Of a stretch of 55,473 nucleotides of DNA, positions 9,181 through 22,237 are shown one piece after another (positions within the stretch are counted from its first letter, which is position 1; each line of letters begins with the position of its first letter). The stretch comes from Zygnema cylindricum (lineage: Eukaryota > Streptophyta > Zygnematophyceae > Zygnematales > Zygnemataceae): contig JBBHKE010002619.1 of NCBI GenBank assembly GCA_037447655.1, positions 1-55,473 on the forward strand. Reading direction: 5' to 3'. Made by a program: the position numbers and the translations under genes. The notes beneath the pieces are model-generated. The model saw nothing but the letters and a program-made list of their open reading frames with translations, was not told the DNA's origin and made no database searches.

Positions 9181-12090
9181 GCGTCAATTATCTATGTCAG
9201 TATTCGCGTCAGAAATTTGACATTCGTCAGTTCTGTAGCGTAACGCCGGTATATTATAAGTATAACGCTTCCATATAATAAGTACACCGTGAATCGTTAT
9301 TACGGTGAAGTTCCATCATACGTTTCTGTAATTGTACGGCAAACTCTATGGACCGGGTCGATTGATAGCCTATACCCAGCGGAGCATTTGTAACTTTCTG
9401 CATAAATTCCGATGATTTTCCGAAAAGTCATCGGAAAACGGGTCTTGTTCACACCAAAATTTTGGGACGTAACTCCGATTGAAGGTGTCACGTGACACGT
9501 CACACGCTTCGACGTCATAAAACATAGGCGCGAAAACAAGCCTGCACATTTTCAAACTTTTAGGGTTTAGCTTGGACTATTTTTTCGCGCGGGAACAACG
9601 AAATAGCCGTTCGAATGCTGTGTTTGCTTAGGGTTTGTCCCCATGTACTTGTAACTTAGCGAACTTACTTTGTATTTTAGCGCGGATCCGCCGGACCCGG
9701 TTTTCAAGTGTCTCTATGTTTGTAAGGACGAAATCGCAACTTACGCTTGTGACTATTGTATACGTCGACAATGCCTGTGACGGTTGTCAGCGTCTACAAT
9801 CTGTGGTCGCACGTTATTTTTTGGAACTGCTTTGTGACGTCGCATGTATTACCGTGACATTGTAGACGTACCGCATTCCAACCTGGCAGTTTCACGGTTG
9901 AAGAAGATGCGATTTGCCCTTCGCGTCGCCTGTCCGCTCGAGGTTAAATGGCATCTGAATTTGAAGACCCCTGCAAATAAAAAATCCGTACTAGACGAAA
10001 ACGGACAAAATCAAACAAACTGTACTTCTTTTCGTCTTACTATAACGCAAACGGACAGAACATAGCGAACTATGTACTTTTATTTGTCCTTGGAAATCGT
10101 AGGTTTTTTTTCGAAATTTAAGGCACGTGCGAAAAAATGTTCCTATTGGTCAATCGAAAAAACCTAATTTTAAATCACATCGCGCATGTGTTTTAAACAA
10201 AGGTTTGAAGATGACGTTTTTTGTCGTAGAAGTGGGTCGAAAAGCACAAGACGACAAATTTTCGTACATCCTAAGTTCAAGGATGACGCAAATTGTACTC
10301 TACAAATTTGCGATTCCTTCGTACGGTTGCAACTTAGGCAGTACGGCGCTAAGTTTTACGGCAAAACGACAGAAAAAAACCCTTACTTATGCACATGGGG
10401 ACACACCCTTAGTCAGCTTTTCGGAATACCGTTGGTCTGTTTCACAAAAATACGTTACTTTTACCCTACTTCTATATCCGACAATATTTTGAGGAAGGCC
10501 GTTTGTACGGCTTTCCGAGAACTTCCGAAATCTGCAAAGTCGGTGCTCGGAAAGCCGTACATTATTCGAACGTCCGTCTGTTGCGGAAGTGTTTTATTTC
10601 CAATGGGAATAGGCTATGAGTCGATGTTCCATCACGTAGAGGCAGTAAGCCACGTGTTCTATATTGAATGGCGCCACGCAAGCTACGGTCCGATATTGAA
10701 TTTCTTTCAGATTTTTTGCAACGACAAACTTAAGTTCAAATCTTGACTTGCGTACCATGTACCTGCGTATGAAGTATTAATACGACAAAAAAATTATACT
10801 TTTTGCAGACGCTTGTCTGTACGCCAGCTCATTTTTTAGGATTTCACTTTTCGAACATAACGAAAGTCTTTTGAGAAAAATAGTGTGATGAACAAAAGTT
10901 AACGAAAATAGCGTGACGAGGGAATATTACGAAATTTCGTTTTTATTTCCGGTTATACTTTGGAAACCGTGTGTCATGTGCAAATCATAAGATTTTTCGT
11001 TGGTTTTCCATCATGACACGTAGCTTAATCGTCCAGCGTGTCACGATTTTTTTTTCTGTATATGCCAAGCCACCTCCTCGAGGTGGGTTGACAGTTACAG
11101 AAAAAAATGAAGCGAACTCCTCGCAGATGAACATCCGACGGCCAATATTGCTTCCAAGACCTTACGAGAGTATCGGCAAGATTCTTTGTAATGTTGTTTT
11201 TCGTATAAAAACAAAATATGCGGTACGATTTGGTACGGAGGGTCGCGAATTTCTGAAACTACGCCACTTTTCGCCTGATGGAACGTCACCCTTACAGTAA
11301 GTAAATTTACATACTGTTCAATTTTTGTTATTGAATTTACCGTTATCCGACTTCATTTTTTTTTTAACAACACTCCCCCCCCTCTCGGCAGTCGCAATCG
11401 AGTACCCCAATTCGTACCCAATCCGTATCCGGCCGGCCGCGTCAGACCCGGAACAGTTTCAGGAGCAAAACTTTGGGGGCTGGCCGGATTTGGCCAGGTG
11501 ATACATAAAAAACAAAAACGAATTCGGGTACGGCCGGGTAAGCAAAAAAATAAAATAATTGAAAGTTTCGTGGGTACATTCCACTACAGTACTATAGTGT
11601 CCATACTATCCAATATTATTGTACTTTGTACTTTTGGTATAGTAGAAGGTATAAAGAAACTATACCTATAATATTGTACCTTTGAAGGTATGGGCGGGTA
11701 CGGGCAATCTCGAGAAATCGAGTTTCGGTTAACTTTCTTTTTCGTAAACGAGTATCGGGTATCAATTTAGGACCGTGACATAACCCGGCCGTATTTCGGG
11801 TGTTCAAATTTGAAAAAAACAAAAATGTCGGATTCGGGTAATTATTTTTGACTTTTGCGACCTTTGCCCTTTGGTTGAGCGTCACCACCCTCGACGGAAA
11901 CATCGGTTATTGCATTATTGGTGGTTTATGCTTATCAGTGCTAATATATCGTCATTTATGGGCTATAATTACCGATAGCGTAATATATAAAAATTCATCG
12001 TACCCTTAACGATAACAATAACCCGATATATCGATTAATGGACTTACCGCCGATAGGAAGCTCACCGATACACAACACTAAATTCGCCAT
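9181..12090. other. Gene-poor stretch, GTAC-rich
   Basis: I see no recognisable gene. The longest open frame is 10186-10746 (+, 186 codons); it has no motif, no splice-compatible partner and Cys/Phe/Tyr-rich composition, so I treat it as chance. Short CGTAC/GTACG words are strikingly frequent. A GC-rich patch around 11395-11500 has GGCCGG words, and 11580-11700 has small ATAGTA/TATAC inverted repeats. Confidence 0.5.
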
Positions 12091-12096
12091 TAATAG

Positions 12097-13030
12097 TTAC
12101 AATTCAATCGTACGGCAAAATTGTGCTTCTCTTTTGACATCAGTAGGCCGCCACAAAGAACACTCCAAATTGCCAAGACACGAGTCAACATTCTGTTTGG
12201 AAGCATGAATCATCCCCTCTGTGACTGTAGCAGGGAAGTTGAATGTAGCGACAAACTTGACCATGTTGCTCTGCAGCAACGAGACAGCAGGGATACTACC
12301 AAAAGCAGCAGAGTCACCCATTTAATTTAGCAAAAAGGCAACCCAGAAGTACCACACAAATGGCCACTTTGACCAGCTTACACTTAACACTACAAAAAGC
12401 CACTTAGCCTTACAACACAACTCACTTAGAGCTCACACTTAACAATATACTGACAGAGTTTCAAGCACAAACTCTGATCAGTCACAAAGTGACATACTTA
12501 CAAAGACAGTCATAAAAGTCACTTTCCTTAGTGAACTTGTACAAGTCAATTCAATCAAATGTCTAATCCCTATTTTATAGAAACAAGATTATCTAACTAT
12601 CTATCTACCATTAAGATCATTGTAGGAGCAATATCGTACTGTCGGTTCCACTACCTAGTACACTTAGTCCTAAGTACAATTTCCTGCTGCAAATAATCTA
12701 ATCTGTCCTAAGTAATTCATACTGATCGGTACTTCTTTGATTGTACCTGGTGAACTAACTTATACCGACTTTCTCCAACACCAATAAAGAGTCTGTACGC
12801 CGACAATTGAATCTGTCCATATAATCCGCGGTGATTTCTGTCCGTAGGTCGTAACACAATGTTTCATTTTAGTACGCACGGAATTCTTTTAGTATTAGGT
12901 TTCTCTTCGTTTGACGCGTTTGAATTCTGTAACATCTCTCTAAAGTAGAAATCATTTCGTCGCTGGTCATCGCTATTCTAGCGATGAGATTACCTCATTG
13001 CTTAGAGTCCATAGTTTTCCCTAAAATAAT
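12097..13030 (-). mobile_element. Possible diverged copia-type LTR fragment
   Basis: 12950-13030 resembles the U3 end of the copia LTR at 25722-26236: both, read on the minus strand, begin near TTAGGG and share an AGCGATG block and GACCAGCGACGAA. A minus-strand frame at 12097-12321 starts MGDSAAFGSIPAVSLL and could be the beginning of a gag, but no primer-binding site was found between them. The interval holds no other gene. Confidence 0.3.
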
Positions 13031-13751
13031 ATTTGTCAAACTACAGTACCGTATTCTACGAATATATTGTACGGTTGTGGATATTTAGAAGATAATCTAA
13101 CTTAGTATATTAAACCGTGTTATAACGACAAACGGTGTACTATATTTTGTTAACTACAAATAATTGCAAACCATGGGATTTTGTGAAAATTGGAGATTTG
13201 TTAGGAGATTGTACTGTTTAGTTTGCCGAAGTATATTATTTTTCAACTAATGGTAAAACAACAGTAACACCCGAATGTCAAAAATAATAAAACAATTCAT
13301 GTCTTCAAGTTGGTTCTTACGTCGACCGATATTAAACTTATTCATCTTGGGTTTGCACAAGTGTTCAATTCCCAACTCTCTGATTCAATGGGAAAAAAAA
13401 AGACACCAAGAACCATGTGACATGTATAAGACACAAACTCGCAATGTGTTTTTTCTAAATGTTCAAAAACAATTATTTTTTATATGCTTTTCTATATGTT
13501 CCAAAACGTTTTTTTGTGATATATGTTTTGTCGTACAATTACGGTGTTACCCTAAACACGGATTTTCGCGACATTCCGTGTTACATGCCGGATGGCGATA
13601 TCGTGATGCCGCCGATTTCGACACGTGGCAAAATTGTTCGTCCGAGAGACTCGAAACGACCAATCGTGGCGCTGTTCCGTTTTAGTAATGGACAACATCA
13701 TGGAGTTCCCATTCCATATTTTAATCATTTTAAAGGAATTGTTAGAGGTAA

Positions 13752-13850
13752 GAGAGGGGGAGGAAGAGAGGGAGGGAGGGAGAGAGAGAGGCGGGGGACG
13801 AGAGCGGGAAGGAGGGAAGGAGTACTGAGCAGAAGGAGAGAAAGACAATA
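13752..13850. repeat. GA-rich low-complexity tract
   Basis: A nearly pure G/A run follows the GTAAGA donor at 13748 within the first intron of the exostosin-like piece. Confidence 0.65.
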
Positions 13851-14099
13851 GATAGTCATGAAATCTTGAAAACAAGATTTGATTTGAATATAGGGACAAA
13901 TGGATGAAGTTTGAAATCGGAAAGCACATATAATGGAAAAAGATACTTGTTTTGAAGTTTGAACTTGTAAAAAAAACGAAATTATTCAATAAAGTTCAAC
14001 TAAGAAGAGTCGGAGCAGAAAGAACAACAAAATAAAGTCCAAAGTTTTGATGTGAAATTCTTAATTGTCTTCTCTCTTTAAACCATTTCTTGATCCTTT

Positions 14100-14244
14100 T
14101 TCTCTCTCTTCTTATGTTTACTTTTTCCTTGGATTTTATGAAGTTGTATGAAAATAAAAGCATCCTTAAAGTTAAAGTTTCTCTCCTTTCTTATGTTTGC
14201 TTCTTCTTCGGTTTTTGCAGTTGTATGAAAATAAAAGCATCGAC
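14100..14244. repeat. Tandem duplication of a 3' splice site (exostosin piece)
   Basis: Two units of about 78 bp (roughly 14100-14166 and 14177-14244) each contain a CTCTC...CTTATGTTT pyrimidine tract followed by AGTTGTATGAAAATAAAAGC. Only the second has a proper TTTTTGCAG acceptor; in the first the same position reads TTTTATGAAG. Confidence 0.7.
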
Positions 14245-14775
14245 GGATGGTCGATGGGCGTCAAATCCGAATGGGCGACTCGAAACCATTGGGAAAAGTC
14301 TATTTTTTGTGTTTGTCCTCCGGGTCATTCCCAATGGACGTCACGTCCCGTAAAAGCGATAGTGGGAGGATGTATTCCTATCAACTTTTACCGAGATCAC
14401 GACCAACTGTGGCAAGTGTAATTTCTTTTTCTTTTCGTATTTTTTGCTTCGTGTTTTTTTGTTTTTTTTAACTCCAAGCCTGCAATTTTAAACCACAATG
14501 TTGAAGGATTTTTGCGTTTTGATTAACCAAACCATGACAAAATTATTTACCATTTAAAAAAAAAACTAAGTTTTTTTCATCATTTTTTGTCTCTTTTCGT
14601 TTTTTTTTTGGTATAGGATGAACTTGAACATAGCCATTTCAGTTTAAACAACGATGCCGATCGACTCGACACACTAAAAACGGTAATTGACAATGTTTTG
14701 GAAACACCCGGGAAGCTTCACAAAATGCAAAATGAGCTTCAAACAGTCCAAGTAAAACCCATTTAATCCCATGCA

Positions 14776-14813
14776 TATATATATATATATATATATGTTT
14801 TTTTTTTTTTTTT
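14776..14813. repeat. (TA)n/(T)n microsatellite
   Basis: An alternating TA run followed by a T homopolymer, in the third intron of the exostosin-like piece. Confidence 0.7.
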
Positions 14814-15560
14814 GCTTCCCAACACCTCGATGTTATTTGCCCTCTTTAGTTTGGAAATTTGCTAAGATTTTGAAATTATGTTCTATGTTACAATATTATT
14901 TATTGCTCTAAAGCATTTAGGTCAGGAAGAGGTGTTAAAGTTAAGTTTACTCTATAATTCTATTTATTTAATCATTGTTTAACACCAAAAAAATAAAATG
15001 TAATTGTTTTCTTGCAAAAATGTATCCATATCACATCTCTGTGTTTCTATAGGGGGTTCAATCTGTGAGAAAGAATTATATTTTGACATTACAATTTGAA
15101 TTAATGGTGCTTTTTTAGTCACTTTTTATTATGGTGTTTTTTTTTTTTGCGGGAAGCATTTACTTGGGCCCGAAACCAGCCAATGGGGCGCGAGCATATC
15201 TTTTGAGATCTTTAAGAGACGAGCCGCGGCCCTTCATAGAAGAAAAACTTTAAGAACGATTTAAGAATTGATTTTTTCATTTGTTTCATTTGTTTTCTAC
15301 CTTTCCATTCATTTTTGTTTAAAAGTTAGAAGTTATAAAGTTGTGGGCTCGTGTAGCATGAAGTGTAAAAGTAGAAAATCAAAAAATTGTGGACTTCTTG
15401 CAACATTTGTTTATTTTTATTTTTTTGAGTTTTTGAGTTATTTCTGAAGGAAAAGCCTTCATGAAAGTAGGAATTGCCTATTTTATGATCTCAAACAAAT
15501 TAAAATAAGAGTTGTTTTTCTGAAAATGAATAGGACAAATGGCGACAGAAGAGTTGTTAA

Positions 15561-16930
15561 AACAGAGGTATAAGAAGTTTTTCATTTTATGTGGCGGCGA
15601 AATTAAAGAAAATTTCTATATTTGAACAAAAAATTAACAATTTTCAGCTCTTGGCAACTTTCAATATTTATGTATGCTCCGTTTTTTGACATTTAGAGGA
15701 ATATCAAGACAATATAGAGGTTTCTTATGGGATGTTCGTCTCTTTAATTTTGTTTCTTATCTGTGCAATAGAAAGTAAGTCTAGAATCCAAATCTATTTT
15801 TTCGTATAAATGGTGCATATAAAGCTATTAGAATTAACGATCGCGGGATTTATCGGATATCGGTGTAGGTGAGAACCCGGAATTTTTTCGGATATTGAAG
15901 TGAAAATCCGAATATTAGGATAGGCAGCAGATTACGAGGAACTCATGTAACTCGGATGCGGAAGACCACAGTGCAAGATGAATAAACAAGATGAGAGAAG
16001 GATGAACAGAAAAGAATGCGGAAGCAAAGATCAAGAGAAGAAAGCACTCCAGCAAAAAAGACAAGTATATTTCACCAGAATACTTACCCTCATACAAAGA
16101 TAACTTCACGAAAACGTCAAAGTCCTAATATACCTCTCACACGTGAACCAACAAGTACAATAGGTCAAGCGACGTATAAAATTCCTTGTCTCCCTCTCCC
16201 CCTCCCTCTTTCTCTCTCACCACCTGCCACTTGCCATCTGTTGTTACTCCTACCTTAGTAAAGTATCTTACGAACGATGTGTTACTTGTGTCATTTTTCT
16301 AACAGCTTGAATGACTGATCTCGGGTTTTCGACTATGAGCCAAAAAAGTCATCTTGATAAGTTCGAAATATTTTGAATTACCAACTGTGAAAATGCTAAG
16401 GCCGAAGCGACTCTTGGAGAGAGAAACTGTTTGGCCATTGTTACATGCAAGGTGACACCTGTCAAATCGGAGCCATGGTTCCTCCTCCCATCTTCTCCGG
16501 TATCAAATAATGTGGCGCCACGTGGCACCGCGTGACGCTATCTCCAAATGACGCCAAAAGATCACTTTGCGTGACGGCTACAATGCCGGTCGTCCGATCA
16601 AAACATATTTTACACGGTTTAGATTCGGGTACATGCATGAATTGCTCCTTTTGGTTAGTGTGCTGTTAATTAGTTGCGTTAATGTTTATATATCTTTGAA
16701 ACCCGTCACATGTATCGTTTCGATAATGCCTTAGTGGTTAAGACGTACGACTATATAGAGGTCCACAGACCCAGGTTCACTTCTGGACCTAGGCAACATT
16801 TTAGTAAAACATCCTCTACTTCAAAAACTGCCACTTTCTATATATGGCGGCAGCCATGGCGTGCCTTTGATACTCACTCTCTTTCTTAAAAATAAAACTA
16901 AAATAGAGAAGTGAAATATTAATTACCTCT
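15561..16930. other. Gene-free stretch
   Basis: No supportable coding region. It contains a CT-rich tract at about 16190-16220 followed by TAGTAAAGT and a CTAACA end near 16304, which could be the R/U5 end of an unrelated LTR but has no matching copy here. A tRNA-like segment is listed separately. Confidence 0.4.
16721..16795 (+). other. tRNA-like segment (possible SINE head or degenerate tRNA)
   Basis: The segment has an A-box-like TTAGTGGTTAAGACG and a B-box-like AGGTTCACTTCTGG at tRNA spacing. The T arm pairs over only about four base pairs and the acceptor stem does not close. I therefore read it as a degenerate tRNA or tRNA-derived SINE promoter rather than a functional tRNA gene. Confidence 0.3.
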
Positions 16931-16932
16931 TT

Positions 16933-19900
16933 TCAAGAGAGTCCCGTACTCTCTTGAACCAATCCGGCATCTACCAAGGTTTGGACTTTTGTTGCAATGA
17001 ACTCTTTCTCTTTAGAAATGAGAGGATACTGCTTTTGCCAAACAGTTGTCATCTCGTCTATTAAGTCTATTTTGAAAAGAGTCCTTTTATAGATGCCTAC
17101 ATCCGTGTCTAACCAAGAGAACACATCTTTGTTTTTCGTCGGTAATTCTGAGAGTTGGGCCTTCTGCTAGGAGTCTAACTGCTCCCTTAAGGTCCAATCC
17201 ATTTTTCCTGGCTCTATTGGTGCCCATGTTTCCGGTGGTTGGCCCCACTTGGTGATATCAAATTCTGGTCCTACCTGTGGATCTATGTCTCCCCCTCTGG
17301 TTAGGACACTAATGCTGACAACTTCCGCTAAGCTCTCACTTTTCGAGCCTCCGCTCCCCCAACTAGATGAAATTTGTGAATTTTTCTCCTCTCCTCTCTC
17401 CCCCCCTCAAGCTGCAAAGTGGTCTGCATGGCTAACAGTTTTGGAGCTTGAAGGTAGCTAGCACGGGACTGCGGAGACTGTATGCTAGAAAATGCAAAGG
17501 AATGTTTTAACACCCATGTGACATCATTTAAGTCCATGCTCTGTCCTATTAAGCTACACCGTTGTAGGTTAAAAATACTTGATGCGGCTGTGGTGGAAGG
17601 GCTAAATCCCACGGCTTTTTCTCGTTCTTTGATTGTTGGTGTTGTCCATGTTTCTATGGACCGATTGAATATCATTCCCGCTACGCCTTTCCGATAAGGG
17701 TGGCTGTGTGGGAATGAGACTAGTGTGGGTAGTGCTCTCCGTGTCCAAGTGGCCGTGCCCAACAAAATTTCAAATTGCTTACCTTCCACCACCAAGAAGA
17801 GAAGCTGGATGCGGACTTGTTCACCCGCGTCATCGCAAAATTCAATGGTCATCGCCTTGATGATCCCGTGCACCGGCTGATTGCCACTGCTCACCGTACT
17901 CAAATAGATGTTATGGGGGCTGATTTCCGGCCGGAGTTCTTTAGGCCTTTGTTGTATAGCCGATGTGGTGATCAGATTGGAGAGTGCTCTAGTATCGACT
18001 ACGGAGTCTTGGTATCCTCCCTATCCATTTAGCTTGAAGTTTCCTGTCCGGTTGAGGATGAGTGCTACAGATAACTTTTTATAATCCCTATCCAATATAG
18101 GGGTTTTCAGGTTCCGAGGAAATGAAGGTTGTGCTAGCCGGCTTAGCTAGACCTGCTTTTTCTTTTTTCATATGAATTTCTTCCCCCAAGGCCTGAATCA
18201 ACATATCTTCTGGCAGATTATCAGAGGAGGCGAGTGTTTTTACCTGCGTAATTGCGTAAGACATCAAGTGCCATACCAACATTACCGCTGTTTTGGAAGA
18301 CGGAGAATAAGTTTCTGTGGTGTCCTCCCCTATCTTTTCGTTCTCGTCACCCGAATCTGCCGTCGGGGGAGTGCCAGACGGTTTGTCATCAGGTTGTTCA
18401 GCTATGTATTTCTCAAACCACTTGTGTATAGCCTCCTTTTCCAACTGTTTCTGTTTATTTGTCTGATAATTTTTGAAACCTGGGGGCAATTTCTTTTTGG
18501 GAGGTGGAGGCGGTTGGGTTGGCTTTATTCCAACACTTTTTTCGTTGTAAAGCATCACCACCCGGGGAGTAAAAGATAAGAGTCAAGTAACTTTTCGGTT
18601 ATGGTCTTTTTGGTCGATTTTCTGATTTTTCTTCCTTTGCTCTGAGGTGGTGGTATGTAACTGACAACGGTTGTCCCCACTTTCTACTTTCCAAGCCCTT
18701 GAGGCGAAAGTTCGTGCAAGGTGGGCCTTTGGAGGCTCCATATCCCACCCTATGACATCGTTGTCATCACCACCCGTTGTTGTTTCCGGTTCAAGCTCCG
18801 CGAGCTTCTGAAATAACTCTTGTTTCTTCCTCTAGAGCTTTTGAGCCATTGTTAGAGAAGGGGTTCGGGAGTGTAATCCTAACTTCGGAGTCGTCAATTG
18901 TGAAGTCATTGTAGCCATTTGTTAACTTTGTTGCTGAATTATTGTCTCTGGTGTGAGCCTGGTCTGACCTAATGGTGGCCGCTCAGGTTCTTCCCTGGTT
19001 TGACAGCCCCCATGGGTAAAGGAGCTCAAGAGGTAGAGGATTCACGATTGCTTGTCTTTCACCTATAAATAGGGCAAACTGAAGCATTTCTTTGGGGAAT
19101 CCATTTTTACGGAAGAACTGCCCTTCCTTCTGCCCCATGAAACCGCAAACTGTGCATTTGGAGCCTTCAGTAGTGTATTTGCACCTCAATTTATTTGAGA
19201 TCTGAGCATCATCAAATTTAGAGAGCTAAACTTCTGTGAGCGGAGCTTGAGACATTTTTGAAGTTTCTAGACGAGGGATTGGTTTGAAGGTGTCATTTGT
19301 AACGAGTGTTTTTTCCTCACCCCCTCCTCCTTGTCTACATTCCTGTTGCTTCCGAGTCTTTTATGCTCTCTCTTTTTCTCATTCGTTCTTCTTTGCCAAC
19401 AGTTCAGGTTTTAGTTTTGAGAACACTGTTTCCATCCATGACATGTTTGCTCATAGTTGGGACAATTGTAGAGGAAGACCCTCTCATCTGCCCCCATGGC
19501 CAACTCGACCTTTTTTTTTGCCTCTTGCTTTCCCTTAAGCTTCCGCAAAGCCTACAGTTTGGCCTGTTTCTCTTGGTGCAAAGAGCTCTCTCCAAAAAAG
19601 CCTTGCGAAATTAGCGCGAGCTTTCTTGTGACTGTTTTTTCTCGTGCTTCACTGTAGACAAAATGATCATAGAACTTCATTGCCACTAAAGAGATGTCTT
19701 TTGCTGAGGGATTAATATCCTGCATGGCTTGGCCGGCAATCCAATTCTCAAGAGCAGTCTCCCGTGTGGGGCCAAGCGAGTTGCAAACCGCAATAAAATA
19801 TTTGGTTGCCATTGCTCACAGATCAATAGTTGAGAGTTTGGTTTTCTGGCAAAGGCTAGAGAGTATGTTGAATAAAGTCTAGAGTGTTTCATTTTCCAAA

Positions 19901-22237
19901 CACCTAAAGTTTGTAAATTCTTTGATTGTAGATTTATTCCTCTCAGTATAGAGGAGCCTCCAGAAGTTCAACAAAGTCAAATAGGGAGTGGGGTTAGGAA
20001 CCATTTGCGTGGTGGCTTCAGCTTCCTGAATTGCCAAAAGATGGTTCACGTAGGCCAGTACTTGTTCCTGCAATTTCATATCATTTGTAAAAACGGTTGT
20101 AATTGGAGCAGCCACTTCTTCGGCCAAGCTGGCCTCAGCCAGGATTACCGCGGCATCTAGAATTGGATATGAGATCTTTATGCTTGGAAATATCTGAAGG
20201 AGCTGCCTCTCCTTGTAATCTACCAGTGCTCCTCCTGAAAGATAATTAACCATCATAGGGAACAGATTTGTTTGGAAGTCTGCTGAAATGACTCCTCCCC
20301 GGTATTTGTTGATCTCAAATTGGGTGAAAGATTTCCACAACAGTTCAAAATTCCGAAAATGCTATCCCCGAATTATCCCTTGTAAAGATCCGGACATCTC
20401 CCATCTCTTTCCCTTCCTCTGCTAGATTGGTGAATTGTGGCGAGGCCGATCTGGTGGGGCTAACAAACTGAGCTTGCGAAATTGCTCCTAGATCTACACC
20501 TTCTAGATCCAAACCGCTTCCTCCTCCGATAAGAAGGGCGGGTGTAACAGCTGTGATCCCCCCCCCACTGAAAATGGTCTCGTTGTTAAAGTAGGTGTTG
20601 GATTTCTTGCTTCTCTATATCCAGGAGAGGCTTGTTCCTCCATTAGAAAAGTCTCTATCGATGGAATGTAGAGACAAGGTTTGTTCAAAGGTCCTTGGGA
20701 AATGGCTGGTTACGGAGACTGCTAAAGCCTTGTAGGAAAAGTCGTCTATCTCCTGGATTGCCTCCTGGAGGTCTCGCGAGGTGGAGTTCCTGAGCTAGAA
20801 GAAGGAGAACGTCGGTGAGGAGGAGAATAGGTAGGGATAGATTGGTCGTTTAAGAAAAGCGGGTTGGGAGATCCACAGGATGCGGCAAATGGGGAATGAG
20901 GTGGCAAAAGAGAAGCGGGAAGAGCAGGGTATTGTCTAGCTGGAGAAGCAAGAAGAGTGGACGCCCTCAAGGGAATGTGAACCCTTTGGTCCGGTCGTAA
21001 TTCCACCAAGGCTTCCACTGCGAAAGCGTCCACCACCGAAAAAACATTTGGCACTCCTCGAGGAGAAGCAACAATGTCAAGAAGTATATCTGCAACCAAA
21101 CCCTTTCCCCACACTTCCCGCGGAAGAGGGGTATCCCGACTCTTTTCTGAGAGAGGAATGCCTGGTTGGCTGCCTGTGGTAGGGTTGGTTTCCTTTGTTG
21201 GTTCCTCAGGATGTGGCCCTATCCCCGATGGAGTGGACCTCTGCCCACTGAGAAGTCCAATCGACATGCGCCGAACTTCCCGAGTAAGGTTCAATTCTTA
21301 TTCCCATAAAGCCTGTCTTTCCTTCGATAAAGCCTTCCCATCTAGTGTAACTAGTCTAACCCCCGCAGTAGCGGAACCATGAGCTTTCACTACCTCCACC
21401 AACTCCTACGTTCTGCTAACCACATTAGTCTGATGTGCAATCCCCATTCCCGGAACTTCTGGATCAGTTTCCCTGGTCCGCCAGAATCCTTCCGGAGCTC
21501 TCACAGCTTGTACGTGTGGAGGAGAGGGTCTGGGTGCGGAGGTTGCTAGAGGAAGGAAAGTCTCCTCCTTCACAACGGGCACTAACCTCTGCTTGCTGTC
21601 CCAGTGGTCAAACCGCTTACCCTTTCGGTTCTCTGGAGAGTGCCTCCGGCTGAATTCTTCCCCAACCCAGGCACGCGAAGTGGTTTGACCTTGGGTTGAC
21701 CTGTTAGTGGGAGTATCCTCAGATTGTGTGACATGCGAGCGTGCTGGCACTCTAGTAGGTCTGTCTGATACAAACTGAGATGAATTACTTTCGTATGAAC
21801 AGCTAAGAATCTCTCCAATTCCCCGTACAGGCTGGGCCACCCTAGGTCGATTTGTGCGTGCCACCCTTTAAACTAACTCCTTTTTGACAGTCAACTCATT
21901 AAGATTTTGAAGTGCAAAGAGTTCTTTCCCCCAAGACATCAGGGTTCTGTCAAAATCGTTGGGTCTATGGAGATTTCAGCCTTGGGAATCATTAACCCTC
22001 GGCCAAAGAGGGAAATTGTTCGGGCGTCATGATACGAGGAGGTGGAAGAGCCCATGCCTCGAAGGGTCCTTTCGCAGGCGAATCAAACATAGAGGCCATA
22101 GGGAGTGACTTTTCTATCATTTGCGACTCTTCTTTTCGAACAAAAGTATCCGGACTACCTTGCTCCCTAGATCCGATTTTCGGAGCCCTTTTTTCTTGAG
22201 CTTCTCCCCCTCCCATTGAGTGATGGCTAACAGACAA
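16933..22237 (-). mobile_element. Decayed Ty3/gypsy-like LTR retroelement, 3'-truncated
   Basis: Read on the minus strand the order is a long gag-like region (22237 to about 18090), a retropepsin-like region (about 18030-17700), then the N-terminal part of a reverse transcriptase (17124-16933). The gag region is split over several frames (21864-21406, 21294-20746, 20340-19879, 19812-19552, 18561-18088) and contains a CxxC-bearing stretch at 19189-18983. The protease active site reads VVDTR instead of D-T/S-G. The RT part has VWQKQYPLISKEKEF and DAGLVQEST, matching the gypsy RT start, then stops; palm and integrase domains are absent. Frameshifts, the mutated protease and the truncation mean it is not autonomous. 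LTRs were not located with confidence. Confidence 0.7.

Larger units (their letters stand above)
13459..15560 (+). pseudogene. Exostosin-like (GT47) glycosyltransferase C-terminal piece, probably broken
   Basis: Segments are 13459-13747, 14221-14420, 14637-14756 and 15534-15560 on the plus strand. They read YMPDGDIVMPP, then SIFCVCPPGHSQW and KAIVGGCIPINF, then DELEHSHFSLNND...METPGK-type helix text ending KMQNELQTVQ, and a last DKWRQKSC before TAA. The SxFCxCPxG...R...GCIP signature is typical of the exostosin/GT47 nucleotide-sugar-binding half; the family acts in the Golgi or ER on polysaccharides or glycoproteins. Problems: an in-frame TAA directly precedes 13459 and no AG acceptor lies nearby; the strong GTAAGA donor at 13748 is phase 1 while the next exon needs phase 0; the N-terminal half is not found upstream. 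Junctions 2-3 and 3-4 are clean (phase 0). It may be a 5'-truncated pseudogene or a gene with an unrecognised exon. Confidence 0.6.

Noticed and set aside
10186-10746. 186-codon plus-strand ORF
   Set aside because: Longest plus-strand frame in the gene-poor zone, but no motif, no splice partner, composition driven by TTT/TGT-rich DNA; overlapping frames are similarly open.
13552-13989. 145-codon minus-strand ORF opposite the exostosin piece
   Set aside because: Its Ser/Pro-rich part is the GA tract read in antisense; the plus strand carries the conserved family motifs.
16721-16795. Functional tRNA gene
   Set aside because: T-stem is imperfect and no acceptor stem pairs; only internal promoter-like boxes remain.
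20746-21864. Two long minus-strand ORFs as independent host genes
   Set aside because: Pro/Ser/Arg-rich, contiguous with gag/protease/RT remains in the same orientation, no intron signals; better explained as part of the gypsy-like relic.
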